A DNA stretch of 64,000 nucleotides. Origin: Ceratotherium simum simum (Eukaryota; Chordata; Mammalia; Perissodactyla; Rhinocerotidae). Below are positions 45,948-56,886 of this stretch, piece after piece. The translations under genes were made by a program, and so were the position numbers. A model generated the notes under the pieces. That model searched no databases. It saw nothing but the letters and a program-made list of their open reading frames with translations, and was not told the DNA's origin. How positions within the stretch are numbered: position 1 is the first letter of the stretch; each line of letters starts with the position of its first letter. The stretch is taken from assembly GCF_000283155.1 (NCBI RefSeq), contig NW_004454181.1:27363650-27427649 (forward strand), given 5' to 3'.

Positions 45948-47185
45948 TTACACAGGTGAAAGAAGATCTGAGAAGCACCCCAGAGATTCACAACAGCAAA
46001 CAGACACTCCGATCCTCAGGCTGGAAGGACTAGAGAAGAAGTAGTGTTATTAGTGTCCAGGATCTGAAGCTACCTGACAGAAACTGGAAGCACACCCAGG
46101 CCAGCCCTATAGGACCTGACACCACCAGGGAGGGGCTGTCCGGTGGGAGCTGGAACCATGGAGAAGACCAGCACAGGCAGAGATGCTGCCTGAATGAGAG
46201 AGGGAGAAATACCGTGGGTTCTCCTCTCCTCCCTCCTGCCAGTGCCTCCTGTTGGCCAAACTCACCAGGAAATCAGAGAGCAAAGGAGCCTGGGAAGGAG
46301 TTCCCTGCAGTATGAGCAGAGCAGGGCAGGGAATGAATGTGAGAGCAAGCAACTAACCAACCTCTGGTGATGTGAGCTGCTCAGAAGGGGTGGCTGCAAC
46401 TCCCACACCCGCTCTGGCCCAACCTTCTGGAGCTCAGGGCTGTCCCAAACCCGCAGCCACTGTGTAGAGCTCTCTTTTCATTCACAGGCCCTAAGGATGT
46501 CCAGACCCCTGATGACAGGCAGATGGGCCCGAGACGGGGAACCCAGAGCCACCCTGAGATGTTCTGGAAACATGGGGACTGCCTGAGATCTCAGTGTTAA
46601 CTGAACAGGGGCAGCTGGTGCTCCTGAGCCCAGCTGTGTCAGAGCCCATGATGACAAATCTGGTGCCCTCTTCTCTTTGTTCCCCAATCTGCTACTGGAG
46701 CCTCCAGCAAGGAACCTTGGTCCCCAAAGCTGCTGGGTCCCCTAGGAACATGCCGAGAAGATGTTCCTGGCTACAAAGGGCCCTGAGCCTAGGACCAGAG
46801 TCGCTGCCCCGGCAGTATCAGTGTGTCTGAGTACATGCCCCACTTGTCTGTGTGCCGTGGAGAAAGCCCTACAGCTGGAGAGAGGCTGGAGAATCTGGGC
46901 CTCTCGTGCCCATGAGCATTACCCTGGATGGAAACCTGCCCACCCTGACCCAGTGGGCAGCATCAGGGATGGCAGAGGAGGGAAAGTCCCAGGAATGCTT
47001 TGGGGTGTGACAGGAGTCTCTGAGGGAAGGGCTGTAGCCAACCTCAGCCAGGCCCTCAGGGGCCGGGACCAGGGGGCTTCATCTACATAGGGGAGTGGCC
47101 AGGCCTTGTCCCCATCCCATATACAGGGAGAAAGACAGGCCCTGCAAACCCTCCTCCAAATTTCATGCCATCTCTTCTAAAGTCC
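45948..47185. other. Intergenic, nothing firm
   Basis: Parts (46000-46400) look like a diverged old repeat, but I cannot name it. Frames at 46478-47090 have no domain. Confidence 0.4.
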
Positions 47186-47189
47186 CGAT

Positions 47190-47290
47190 AATAATGATGA
47201 CTGAGCACTAATGAGCTGGGTGCTGGGCTAAGTGAATTTATATCAGTAGCTCATTTAATCCTCAAAAGAACCTTGTGAGATAGGGACTAT
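47190..47290 (-). repeat. MIR fragment, antisense
   Basis: 'gctgggtgctgggctaagtgaatttatatcag' and 'taatcctcaaaagaaccttgtgagatagg'. Confidence 0.65.
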
Positions 47291-47467
47291 GGAGATCTTC
47301 AGGGTTGGGTCAGAAAGTATGGCCCACACTCCAACAAAAGTTTGAAGACAACAATGACAGTAACAATAGCATAAAAGGAAACAGTGCTTCCCGGAGATCT
47401 AAGGAAATAGTGAGAAAGTGGAGACACACGAAGGCATTTCACAGGAAATACAAAGATATGAAACTAC

Positions 47468-47790
47468 AGCCTTCCCTCAGTATCCCCAGGCGATTGGTTC
47501 CAGGCCCCCTGCAGATACCAAAATCCCAGGAGCTCAAATCGCTTACATAAAACGGTGCAGTATTTGCATATAACCTATGCACATCCTCCCTTGTGCTTTA
47601 ATCATCTCTGGATTACTTATAATACCTAATACGGTGTAGGTGCTATGTAAATAGTTGTTGTATTGTTTAGGGAATAATGACAAGAAAAAAAAGTCTGTAC
47701 GTGTTCAGTACAGAAGCAACCATCGTAGGCCTTTCTATCCGCGGTTGGTTGAATCCACGGATGCGGAACCCATGGATATGGAGGGCCAAC
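47468..47790 (+). mobile_element. MER2-type Tigger DNA transposon, near full length
   Basis: It starts CAGCCTTCCCTCAGTATCCC and ends GGATATGGAGGGCCAAC, so the two ends are terminal inverted repeats. TA dinucleotides flank both ends, as expected for Tc1/mariner-type insertion. The middle has GCATATAACCTATGCACATC and GTTTAGGGAATAATGACAAG. It encodes no transposase. Confidence 0.85.
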
Positions 47791-47792
47791 TA

Positions 47793-48735
47793 ATTCTTCA
47801 GAGGAGATTCTCCACCCACGACAGTCAACCCACTCAGGCAGAAGATGCAAACAGGAGGCCTGTCGTGGCCTGCACAATCTCCACATAGATTTCACATCAA
47901 AAAATAAAACAAACATACAAAAACCCTGATTTCTGGCTTCTCTTAAAAAATCAGAATGTCCGGCACCACTGGGCCCTCATTCTGATGTGGCAGCACGGGT
48001 TGGAGCCAAGAAGCTGCAAGCTCCTTGAGACCAAGCATGTATGCTCGGTCCAACACAGTCCCCACCACTCCCTAATGTCTTGCACCTGGCCCTCCCTCTC
48101 ATTTGCACCACCTGCCCAGCACCACTGAGCATTTCAGTTTGACCCCATGGCACCTCCCAGTCCTACCTCAGCTAATCGGTAGAGCCCTGCTGCCACCTGG
48201 TGGTCACAGTTCACATGTTCTACCTGCACAGCAGTGATGCTGCCGATGTCATCCACGACTATTCACGCAGATTGTTTCATTTAATCCTCTCACCCGCTCT
48301 GAGAGAACAATTGTACCCATTTTATAGAGGAGAAAACAGAAAAGGTAAGTTCAGAACATACCGATAAGAAAACAGATGAGCAAGGTTAAATGAATGGATT
48401 CTTCAGGATCCCAGCTCCTCTGGATGTTGCCAGGAGTAGAATCCCACTCTTTCCTTAACTCCAGTCCAGGGTATTTTAGTGTCTGCCCTACCACAACAGG
48501 CCCTAAAATGACCCTTCCTCGCTGGAAGTTAGGTCCTGGTGGAGGGAGTCAGGGGGTCCTTGATAAGCCAGAACTCTACAGCGAGTACTTTTGAGGACAA
48601 GCACAGGGCAGGCTGGGGGCCCTCATCAAACTCCTTCACATGCAGAAATCATGAGAAGTGCATTTGCTAAGTTCAAGTAGACCTTGAACTCAGGTGTTCT
48701 AAGTCCCAGTGCTGGGCACTTTTCACGCCACCTGC
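47793..48735. other. Intergenic, with one MIR piece
   Basis: An antisense MIR-like piece lies at about 48240-48400 ('ttgtacccattttatagaggagaaaac'). Otherwise unique with no gene signature. Confidence 0.45.
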
Positions 48736-48739
48736 CTCC

Positions 48740-49595
48740 CGGGCCTGAGCAGCCTCTCTTTCCCTTTTGCTTTCCCAATCCTACTTATCCCACAAGGCCA
48801 GCACCTGCCCCACCTCCTCCAGGAAGCCTCCCTGACCACCTCAGCGACCCCAAAGCTCCCCCTTGTCTGAGCACCTACGAGCCTGGTCCATAGCCCTCCT
48901 CTGGGTCTGATGGCATCCTGCCCTGTGGTGCCAGGTAACTGCCTAATGCTCATGTCGTCTCTACAGCTGACCAGGAGATTCCTTGGAGGCAGGCTTCAGT
49001 GTTCCCATCCCCTCGGGGATGTTTCTCTGAGCAATATGTATTGCACATCTATTCCTTGAAACACGTGACAGATGCCTAGGGAGATTCTGGGATGACCCAG
49101 GGCTTGCATCCTAAAATACAACCCTGGGCGTGTCACTCCTATGCTTCAAACCTTTCAGTGGCCCCCACTGCCCTCAGAATAAAACCCAAAGCTCCTCACC
49201 ATGCTGACCTCTCTAAGCCCTCTCTCACTGCACCCACCACCGCTTCACGCACCTGTCTCCTAGCTCTACAGCATTCCAGTTCTCCGATGAGCGGTGCTCG
49301 CTCTCACCTGAGGGCCTTTGCATGTGTCCTCTGTCCCACCTTCACCTAACCTAGTTACCCATTGGGCCTCGGCTTGGGTACCACTTCTTCCAGGAAGACT
49401 TCCTTAGCCGCCCAGTCTGAGTCAGGGGCGGCCCCTGTCCCAGGCTCCAGTAGCATCTGTTATTGCTCTATCCTAACACACTGTCTGCAACTGACTGGTG
49501 ACTAATCTGCCTCCCTCACCACACTGTGGGCTCTGAGAGGTCAGGGCCCCCATCTGCCTGATTTCTCACTGTATCCCCAGCAGCTAAGGCCAACT
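48740..49595 (+). repeat. L2 LINE fragments, sense
   Basis: First piece 48740-48960 ('ctccaggaagcctccctgaccacc'). Second piece 49115-49595 ('cttcaaacctttcagtggcccccactg', 'gagggcctttgcatgtgtcctctg', 'gtgggctctgagaggtcagggc'). Confidence 0.75.
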
Positions 49596-50189
49596 CCGGG
49601 AGGCCCCAAAGGTGTGCATTAAGTGAATGTGCTCGTTAAGTGAACATCCGAATGAATGAGGTGCCATTTTTATGCACAGCAAGCGTCCAGTGAACAGATG
49701 TCACACTGGGGCATCTGATTATCCAACGGTCAGAGTCACACCAATTCCAGAGACAATTTCATCTTTGAAGTCCTTTATTCCCAGTAGTTCACATCAGTCA
49801 TTCACCAAGCTAGAGCTTGTCATATTAACCAGGAATTCGCCTTCTTTCCTTTGAGAGTGTGATCTCGGCCTCACGTCCAATACTGGGTTGGGGCCCAAAA
49901 GGGTTAAAGAGCTCTCACTCCATTGCAGGAAGCAAGGGGCGCACTTGTGAATCAGTCTTCATCTCCTGGAAGTCTCATTTGGTTCAAAGGTAAATATCTT
50001 AGCAAGTTTAATACGTGACAGCTCAACAGCAAAATAAATAAGACATAGTGCAATGGTTCTAGGCATTTGAGGGGAAAAAAGGCACATTACACAGAGTACC
50101 CTGGAGAAAATTCAGGCCATTCTCCATCTTCTCAATATGCATTTCCTCACCCTTCAGTGACTTTTAATCTCATCCCTTGGTCTACGAGA
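49596..50189. other. Intergenic, downstream of ARHGEF37
   Basis: No gene or repeat recognised. A further minus-strand AATAAA lies at 49774-49779 and could be an alternative distal poly-A signal. Confidence 0.4.
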
Positions 50190-50219
50190 AACCATAACCC
50201 ATGTGCTACTGAATCCATT

Positions 50220-50225
50220 TTTATT
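50220..50225 (-). promoter_or_regulatory. Candidate poly-A signal AATAAA for ARHGEF37
   Basis: Plus-strand TTTATT reads AATAAA on the gene strand. Variant ATTAAA signals flank it on the minus strand near 50312 and 50164. Cleavage would be expected at about 50190-50210. Confidence 0.4.
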
Positions 50226-50499
50226 TTCCCTTCATGAGACAGATTTGGTTCCAAGTGTATTTCGGTTTTCTCCCTTATGCCTACAAAAACATCCAATTTT
50301 GTTCACGTCCCTTTTAATGGCACTTAATAAATATACATTCTGGGACCTGACAGAACAGGCTGTCCTCTTCCAAACCACCTCTAAAGCTGCCTGTTTAAAA
50401 CATCGGAGCTCGTACAAAGCTCAGACGGGCACATCTTCGCTCACAGCTTGTGGCCACTTCTAACCCCAGGTCTATCTCGTCCACCATTGTGTGGGTAGG

Positions 50500-50685
50500 G
50501 CAGAGGTCCCCAACCCTGGCCACACACTAGAAGCACCTGGGGACCTTCCTGAACTCCTGAGGCCCAGGCCACACCCCAGACCAATTACATCAGAATCTCT
50601 GGGTGGGATGCTGGCATCACTCATAGCTGAAAGCTGCCCAGGTGACTGCAGGGAGAGGCCACGTTGAGAAGCCCTGAGCTCGAGT
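50500..50685 (+). repeat. MER5A hAT element, near full length
   Basis: 'gaggtccccaaccctggccacacactagaagcacctgggg', 'cagaccaattacatcagaatctctgggtggg' and 'cacgttgagaagccctgagc' give both ends of MER5A. It lies within the inferred 3' UTR, antisense to the gene. Confidence 0.85.
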
Positions 50686-52525
50686 TCCTGCACACAGAAG
50701 CTCTCATGAGCATTGTGGAACCCACCAATGGGTTCCCTATTTTATCATCCGCTCCCCAGTGCTTCCTATTTGTATCAGAAATCGGAGCAGGAAAGAGGAA
50801 GGAAAATGAGTCAAGAGGATCTTGTACAGTGAATCTGGTGCTGGGAAGGGATGGTGGGGACTGAGTTTCTCTTGCATTACGTGGTCTTCACGGTTTCACA
50901 AGCCCAGAGGAGCTAAGTTACGGACTGTCTGACACAGACATGTATATATTTCTTAAAAGCTCTCCAAAAACCAGAGCTCACAGCTTTAGGCACTATAGTT
51001 ATAACACAGAGATGTTCTTAGAAAAAAGTCTAAACTGCCACCTGCTTTTACACACACTCTAACTTGGGCTGGTTCCAAAATTTGTAATTCATATTAAAGA
51101 TCGGGCTGGATCACCTTTTCCCTCTTCTATGAATCTTGCAACTTATCGTACCCCAAAGTGACAACCTAGAGGTGATGATCCAACAGAAGCTGCTCCCAAA
51201 ACTGCCCCAAAGGGTCAGTCTTCCTTGAACAGGAACTGCTTTTCAATCTCCAGGTTCCAGAAAGAGATGACCATAGGTTTGATCTCACCAAGTTCAAGAG
51301 ATTGGCCACCTAGAATGCGGTATTGAGAAGGATGCCATGTTGATTAACAATGTCGGCCGGGGGCCTGGGCATGGGGCATGGCAGCAGGAATGCTTCCCGT
51401 GCAGCCTGGGCCGGTGGATGCTGGGGCCATCCTGAGACCACTTCCGGCACATCCTGCTACCAATGGCAATTTACCTTTATATCACACTTCATGATTCGCA
51501 AGGAGCTTCCACATCCTTAGCCTCATGTCATTCTCACCACAACCCTGCGAGTTAGGTCTTTATGGATGGGAAACTGAGGTTGTGTCCCATGTCTAAGGTC
51601 CCACAGCAAACTGACATCATGTCCATTGTTGCCTCTAGGACTCAGCAGCCTCCTAAAACCACCAGAGGTTCCCCTGCTTCCAGAAACAGGAAATCAAGCC
51701 ACTACCTAACCTCCCCCACCCACCACGCCTTTAAAGCCATCTGCTTCACAGTTTCCTCTGTGATTTGCACGCCCCTCTGTCCCCTAGTCCAGAGAACACA
51801 GCAGCAGTGCACAACTGCCGCCAGCAGCCTCACACACCCCACCTAACACACCTCCAAAGTCCCTTCTTCCCTGGAACAGCCTCTGAATTTGCCTACACAC
51901 ATTCCAGAACCGTGACTTGGTCACACCCACTCCCAGGCCCAGCCAAGAGTCTCTGGGAACCTCTCCACTGCCCCGACAAGCCCTCGCTCCCCCGCCAGAG
52001 AGGGCTCCCAGTGGTTCACTACCCAAGATAACTCAGCTGCCAGCATGGAGAAATAAAAGGTGCCAGGTCAGCTATGTATCTCCTGATACACATGTGGGAA
52101 GGGAACTGTCGGCCAGGCATTTCTGGACTTCTCCTGTGCCCCTCCCTGCAACCACACAGCACACAGGTATCATTCATCCAGCATTCATCCTATGGGCGGG
52201 CCCGGATGGGGGCACAAGTAGTTGGCCATTAGCTATGACAAGTCTTTATCAACTTGACCTGCCATCCAGGGTGTGTGACTCCAGGTTGGAACGACTTCTT
52301 AAGCAGACATAATGAGGGGTCCTGGCTGGAGCCTTTCATGCCCACCCACGCCAGGCAGTCTGCAAGGCCCCCCTCCTCTTTTGGCTGCCTTCTGGCTGCC
52401 CTTCACCCCACCCTCGCCTGATCTCCCCTTCCACCCCTGCCTTCTCTTTGCTTCTCTTCCCTCCTGGGGTCACAATCTCTAAGCCTCCTCCATCCCTTGG
52501 CAACATGGACTCCAAAGAGGGCACC

Positions 52526-52735
52526 CTAAGAGGGCAGACTCCAGCCCCACGGAGCCGGGCCTGGTGCCCTGGCCAGGAAGCTGGAGGGCACATATCCCCG
52601 CTGTCCGTTCACTTCCACAAGGCTCCACTCCGGGTTCCCCTTCTTGTCCTGGGCCTCCAGGACAGTCACCGGCTGGCCTGCCTGCAGACTCACTTCATGG
52701 CTGCTTCTGGCCACAAAGGGGTACACTGCCACCAC
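52526..52735 (-). CDS. ARHGEF37: ARHGEF37 terminal coding exon: second SH3 domain and stop
   Basis: The exon starts after a TGTGTTTCAG acceptor (AG at 52737-52736) in phase 0 and encodes 69 residues before the stop. Residues 1-57 form an SH3 domain: [15 protein letters not shown] at the start, an acidic RT loop, [20 protein letters not shown] with the conserved Trp, Gly and Pro at the end. The tail [15 protein letters not shown] is short and Trp/Pro-rich. This matches the recalled C-terminus of ARHGEF37, a Tuba-family Rho GEF-like protein with DH, BAR and two SH3 domains, thought to act at membranes in actin and endocytic control. DNMBP and ARHGEF38 share the plan, but their C-termini differ from this. 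No defect was seen. Confidence 0.93.
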   Translation of the reverse strand: MVAVYPFVARSSHEVSLQAGQPVTVLEAQDKKGNPEWSLVEVNGQRGYVPSSFLARAPGPAPWGWSLPS

Positions 52736-54112
52736 CTGAAACACATGAGGAGCGACACAGAAATGGTCAGGGAGGGAAGACAGATAAACCCAACCAGAGA
52801 GGCTGTTTATCCTGTTCCCTCCCACCTGACTCAGCCCCGTTGTGGGGCAGTCATTGCCTCCCAAGCACATCCTTTCTGCTAAAGACACGGCTACTTCTGC
52901 TACTACCTACTACGTGGCAGGCTCTGTTCCAGCACTTTGATCTTGATTTTCACAATTCTATTATTCTCTTTGCCTCATTTTTCAGAGAAGGAAATTGAGA
53001 CTCAGAGAAGTCAAGAAACTTACTCAAAATCACACAGCAGTGAAGCTAGGCCTCTCTGGCCTCAGAACTGGCGCTCTCAGGCCACGGCAGCCATCTCACT
53101 GAGCAGAGGACTCAGCACCCTCTCCCTTCCCACTCCCCGAGATCTAAGGGCATCATCTGCTCAGGCCAGTTTCCCAGCTTGGAGTAGAGACAGGAGGTTC
53201 AATGACTTGGTTATTTTTTAGGGAAAAGCATCAAACTGGAGACAAAAATTGGAGGGGAGGGTATTTATTAGGCTAATATTTCATGTTTCACCATCTGCAA
53301 AACGGAAGCAATGATATCCTCCTCTCCAGGTAATTGTGGGAATTGAATGAATGAATGCCTGTGTCTGGTACACAGTAAGGGTTCAATAAATGCAGGCAGC
53401 TTTGATTATTTTTACCATTACTGTTATTACTGTGGGCCAAGCCTCAGGAACAATCAAGAGCAAAGGAGGATGGCATGACGCCATGTGAGGCCCACTGAGC
53501 AGCCCCACAAACAAAGAGGAAGCAGCTGATGTGTCTGGGCACATGGACAGCTGAGCTCACCCACCTGAGCCCCCCGGGGGGAGGAGGTGTTCTCAGAGAC
53601 ACTGCCCACACTGGTCGGGGATGGGCGCGAATAGGGTGGCCAGGCCCTCTAGTGGGATCCTTGAGGTCCTTTGCTGATAGGTGGGAATGTCCAGCAGGAG
53701 CCAAACCTGGTGCACGACTTCTGGCTAATGCTCCAGGATCTCGGCCTGAGAGCCTTCCTGGGGGCGTGCCATAAGCGGTACTCCACAGCTCCTGCAGGCT
53801 TCTATGCAGCCCTCATGGAGCCCCGTTCAGGCTCCTCCAGCTGCCCTGGCCCAAGGCATCCCATGGGTATTCACTGCGAGCCTGTCCTCAGTGCCTCTGG
53901 ACTCCCGTCCCGCAGTCTGGGTCCTCTCTGTCACCTGCAAAGCTCCTCCTTTATGCTGATGGTAACCGTGAGTGCAGCCTCCATTCACTGAGGTTCACAC
54001 AGGCCCAGCCCGGCTTTACTACCTCATCCATCCTCACAGCGACCCCACTCAGCTTCTTCCACCTTGAGGATTCCGTCCCTGCAAAGCCAAACTCTTAAAT
54101 GGCTTCCCATCA

Positions 54113-54396
54113 CTTTTTAAAAATTTTTTATTTATTTATTTTTATATTTTTTGCAGGGCAAGATTCACCCTGAGCTGACATCTGTTGCCAATCTTCCTTA
54201 TTTTTTCCTTCCCTCCCCAAAGCCCCAGTGCATGGTTGTACATCCCAGCTGTAAGTCCTTCTGGTTCTTCTATGCGAGCCACCACCACAGCACGGCAACT
54301 GACAGACGGGTGGTGTGGTTCCGTGACCAGGAAGCGAACCTAGGTCACCGAAGCGGAGCGTGCCGAACTTTAACCACCAGGCCATCAGGGCTGGCT
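54113..54396 (-). mobile_element. ERE SINE, antisense on plus, old
   Basis: One module ('cctgagctgacatctgttgcc'), CCCAAAGCCCCAGTGCATGG and a diverged head ending CAGGCCATCAGGGCTGGCTC. Flanks 'catcacttttt' and 'cgccactttt' are a weak TSD. It is in the same orientation as ARHGEF37. Confidence 0.88.
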
Positions 54397-54414
54397 CCTC
54401 GCCACTTTTGTTTT

Positions 54415-54866
54415 GTTTTGTTTTGAGATATAATTCACATACCATAACATTCACCTTTTCAAGTGAACAATTCAGTTTTTAACATTTTCACAAGGTTGTG
54501 CAACCATCACCACTATCTAATTCCAGAACATCTTCATCACCACAAAAAGAAATCCCATACCCTTTAGCAGTCATTTCCCATTCCTCCTTCCCACAGCCCC
54601 TGACAACCACTGATCTACTTTCTGCCTCCAATGCATTTGCCTATTCTGGACATTTCATATAAACAGTATCATACAATACCTGGCCTTCCGTATCTAACTA
54701 CATGTATGTGCCCTTCATTTTTTATGGCTGAAGAATACTTGATTATATGGATATGCTACATTTTGTTTATCTATTCATCAGTGGATGGACATCTGGGTTA
54801 TTTCCACTTTTTGGCTAATATGAATAATGCTGCTATGAACATGCATGTACATGTTTCCATTACTTT
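54415..54866 (-). mobile_element. L1M 3' end, antisense on plus
   Basis: 'gagatataattcacataccataac', 'gacaaccactgatctactttctgcc' and 'cattttttatggctgaagaatac' occur in the antisense order. Confidence 0.8.
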
Positions 54867-54879
54867 TAAGAGAAGGACT

Positions 54880-55190
54880 GACACCCTTGCCAAGGCCACA
54901 AGGCCCTGCTGGCCTGGCCCTGCCCACCTCTCCAGCAGCACCTCACTCCCCCTGCCCCTCACTCTTCCACGGCCACACTGGCTTCACTCAGTTCCTCAGG
55001 GACCCCTGTCTCTCCCTGTCACTGGGCCTTTGCATTCTCTGTGCACGCTTTCTGGAGAGCTCTCCCCATCCACAACCCAGCACACCCCTTTTATCCAATT
55101 AATTCCTACTCACCCTTCAAATCTGAGAAAAAGCATCATTCTTCTCAGAAGAAAACTTTCCTGAACCCCTCCCACACCTAGAGCTCTGAC
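54880..55190 (+). repeat. L2 LINE fragment, sense on plus
   Basis: 'ctggcttcactcagttcctcagg', 'gggcctttgcattctctgtgc' and 'cacccttcaaatctgagaaaaagc' match L2. The 177-codon plus frame at 54631-55164 is made from this and the L1 piece. Confidence 0.65.
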
Positions 55191-55204
55191 ACTTATCACT
55201 GCTG

Positions 55205-56290
55205 CAATATTGTGACTTATAAGAAATATGTATTGGTCATTCAGATGACAAAAATATATTTCTCGTACACATTTGGCCTTTGTCCATAGTTCCTGGCCTT
55301 CAGCTCCCAAAACCCTTCGTATTTCCAAAGTGTTGAGAGAGATAAAGGTCTCTTTGGTTATGTTACCGAGGTGACTTTTGGAAGCACAAGGATGGGGGCT
55401 GGTTGTCAGGAGAACCAACCGTGTGATCCGAGTATGGGAACTTTCTTTTTTTTTTTTTTATAATATTATTTATTTATTTATTTTTCCCCCAAAGCCCCAG
55501 TAGATAGTTGTATGCCATAGCTGCACATCCTTCTAGTTGCTGTATGTGGGACGCCGCCTCAGCATGGCCGGAGAAGCAGTGCATCGGTGCGCGCCCGGGA
55601 TCCGAACCCGGGCCGCCAGCAGCGGAGCGCGCGCACTTCACCGCTAAGCCACAGGGCTGGCCCAAGAGTATGGGAACTTTCAATCCCATCCTCCAACCTT
55701 TGGAGAGGGGAGAGGGGCTGGAGATTGAGTTCAATCACCAATGGCAATGATTTAATCAATCATGCCTACCATGCTGCATGCCTATGCAGCCTCCATAAAA
55801 ACCCAAAAGGACTGGGTTCAGAGAGCTTCCAGGTTGGTGAACACGTGGAGATTTTGGCAGAGTGGAACGTCTGAGGAGGGCATGGAAGCTCCCTGCCCTT
55901 TCCCCATGCCTTGCCCCATGCATCTCTTCCATCTGGCTGTTCCTGAGTTATATCCTTTCACAATAAACCAGAAATCTAGTATGCAAAATGCTTCTCTGAG
56001 TTCTGTGAGCCGCTCTAACAAATACATAGAAGCCAAGGAGGGGGTCGTGGGAAGCTCTGATCTAATAGCCAGTCAGTCAGAAGTACAAGTAACAGCCTGG
56101 ACTTGTGAATGGTATCTGAAGTGGGGGAGGAGAGCAGTCTTATAGGACTGAGCCCTTAACCTTTGGGATCTGATGCTATTTCCAGGTAGATAGTGTCAGA
56201 ATTGAGTTGAACTGAGCTGAAATCCTGGACCCCCTGCTGGTGTCCGAGAACTGTTTGTTGGTGTGGGGAACCTCCCTCCCATGTTGGAAA
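55205..56290 (+). mobile_element. LTR-like element (endogenous retrovirus-derived), split by an ERE
   Basis: It starts near TGTGACTTATAAGAAATATG and ends near 'ttgttggtgtggggaacc'. In between are CCTCCATAAAAACCCAAAAG, a plus-strand CACAATAAACCAGAAATCTA poly-A-signal region and 'gtgagccgctctaacaaatac'. This is a common mammalian LTR pattern. No gag, pol or env coding region is present, so it is a solo LTR. Family name not certain. Confidence 0.6.
55446..55665 (-). mobile_element. ERE SINE, antisense on plus, young
   Basis: Poly-T, (TTTA)n, CCCCCAAAGCCCCAGTAGAT and a near-perfect reversed head ending GCCACAGGGCTGGCCC. A perfect 16-bp TSD, GAGTATGGGAACTTTC, is at 55430-55445 and 55666-55681. 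It interrupts the LTR-like element. Confidence 0.97.
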
Positions 56291-56728
56291 TTGGGTCCAG
56301 GAACCTAATTTAACTGCTATAACTTTATAATTATTCATATGACTATTTTATCAATTGCTGTTTTCCTCACCCACCGACCCCCATCCCCCCCCCAGATTAC
56401 AAATGTGAGGAAGGCCAGGACCAAGATTTACTTTTGCTCATCATTATCTCTCTCATCTACCACAGTGCCTGGCAAATATTGACAAATGAGTGAATGAACG
56501 AACCCCACTCACCATGCTGTTGGAGAGCGAGGGGTTAGCTCTCTGTTGTTGATGTGGCAGGGATGGAAGGCTCCTTTCTCTGGTCCCGCCCCTGGCCAGG
56601 GCACTGGTGTGGCCACTGATCAAGGCTCTGGCCTCACAGGGTGGTGGTTCCTCCAGATAGAAGGAAAATCAAAGCTCCACTCCAGGTGGCCATGGGGAGG
56701 CAGACCCCCACCCCTCTCCCAGACTCAC

Positions 56729-56886
56729 CTGGGTCACGGTGGGGACAGAGGGGACCGGGGCTGGGGTGGGCTCTTGTGTTAGACGACGGGAGTCCTGGTG
56801 AGGCCCCACCTGCCCTGTGAGCTCCTCCTCCCTGGGGACGACACGGTACAGCTCCAGTTTCCCAGCTGGCACGTACCCTCGGTGTC
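56729..56886 (-). CDS. ARHGEF37: ARHGEF37 internal exon: end of first SH3 and linker
   Basis: Acceptor CACATTCTGTAG precedes base 56886. The exon's first two bases complete a Gly codon begun in the upstream exon (phase 1), followed by 52 codons and a GTGAGT donor in phase 0. It begins [16 protein letters not shown], the last strand of SH3-1, and continues into a linker ([14 protein letters not shown], then [17 protein letters not shown]) that is proline-rich and probably disordered. It joins in frame to VVAVYPF of the last exon. The linker is less conserved with my recalled human protein than the SH3 parts, as expected. Confidence 0.93.

Larger units (their letters stand above)
50190..52525 (-). 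other. ARHGEF37: Probable ARHGEF37 3' UTR
   Basis: Sequence immediately after the stop codon at 52526 has no splice signal that is needed and no frame. The first good cluster of minus-strand poly-A signals is near 50.2 kb, giving a 3' UTR of roughly 2.3 kb. The tract includes an antisense-oriented MIR-like piece (51470-51620) and a MER5A copy (50500-50685). The boundary is inferred from signals only; an earlier or later end is possible. Confidence 0.4.
52736..56728 (-). other. ARHGEF37: ARHGEF37 last intron
   Basis: About 4.0 kb, donor GTGAGT at 56728-56723 and acceptor AG at 52737-52736. It holds MIR-type pieces at 52900-53080 ('gagactcagagaagtcaagaaac') and 53275-53420, two EREs, an L1 piece, an L2 piece and an LTR-like element. 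Nothing suggests an extra exon. Confidence 0.8.

Noticed and set aside
54631..55164. 177-codon plus-strand open frame
   Set aside because: It is assembled from an antisense L1 tail and an L2 fragment.
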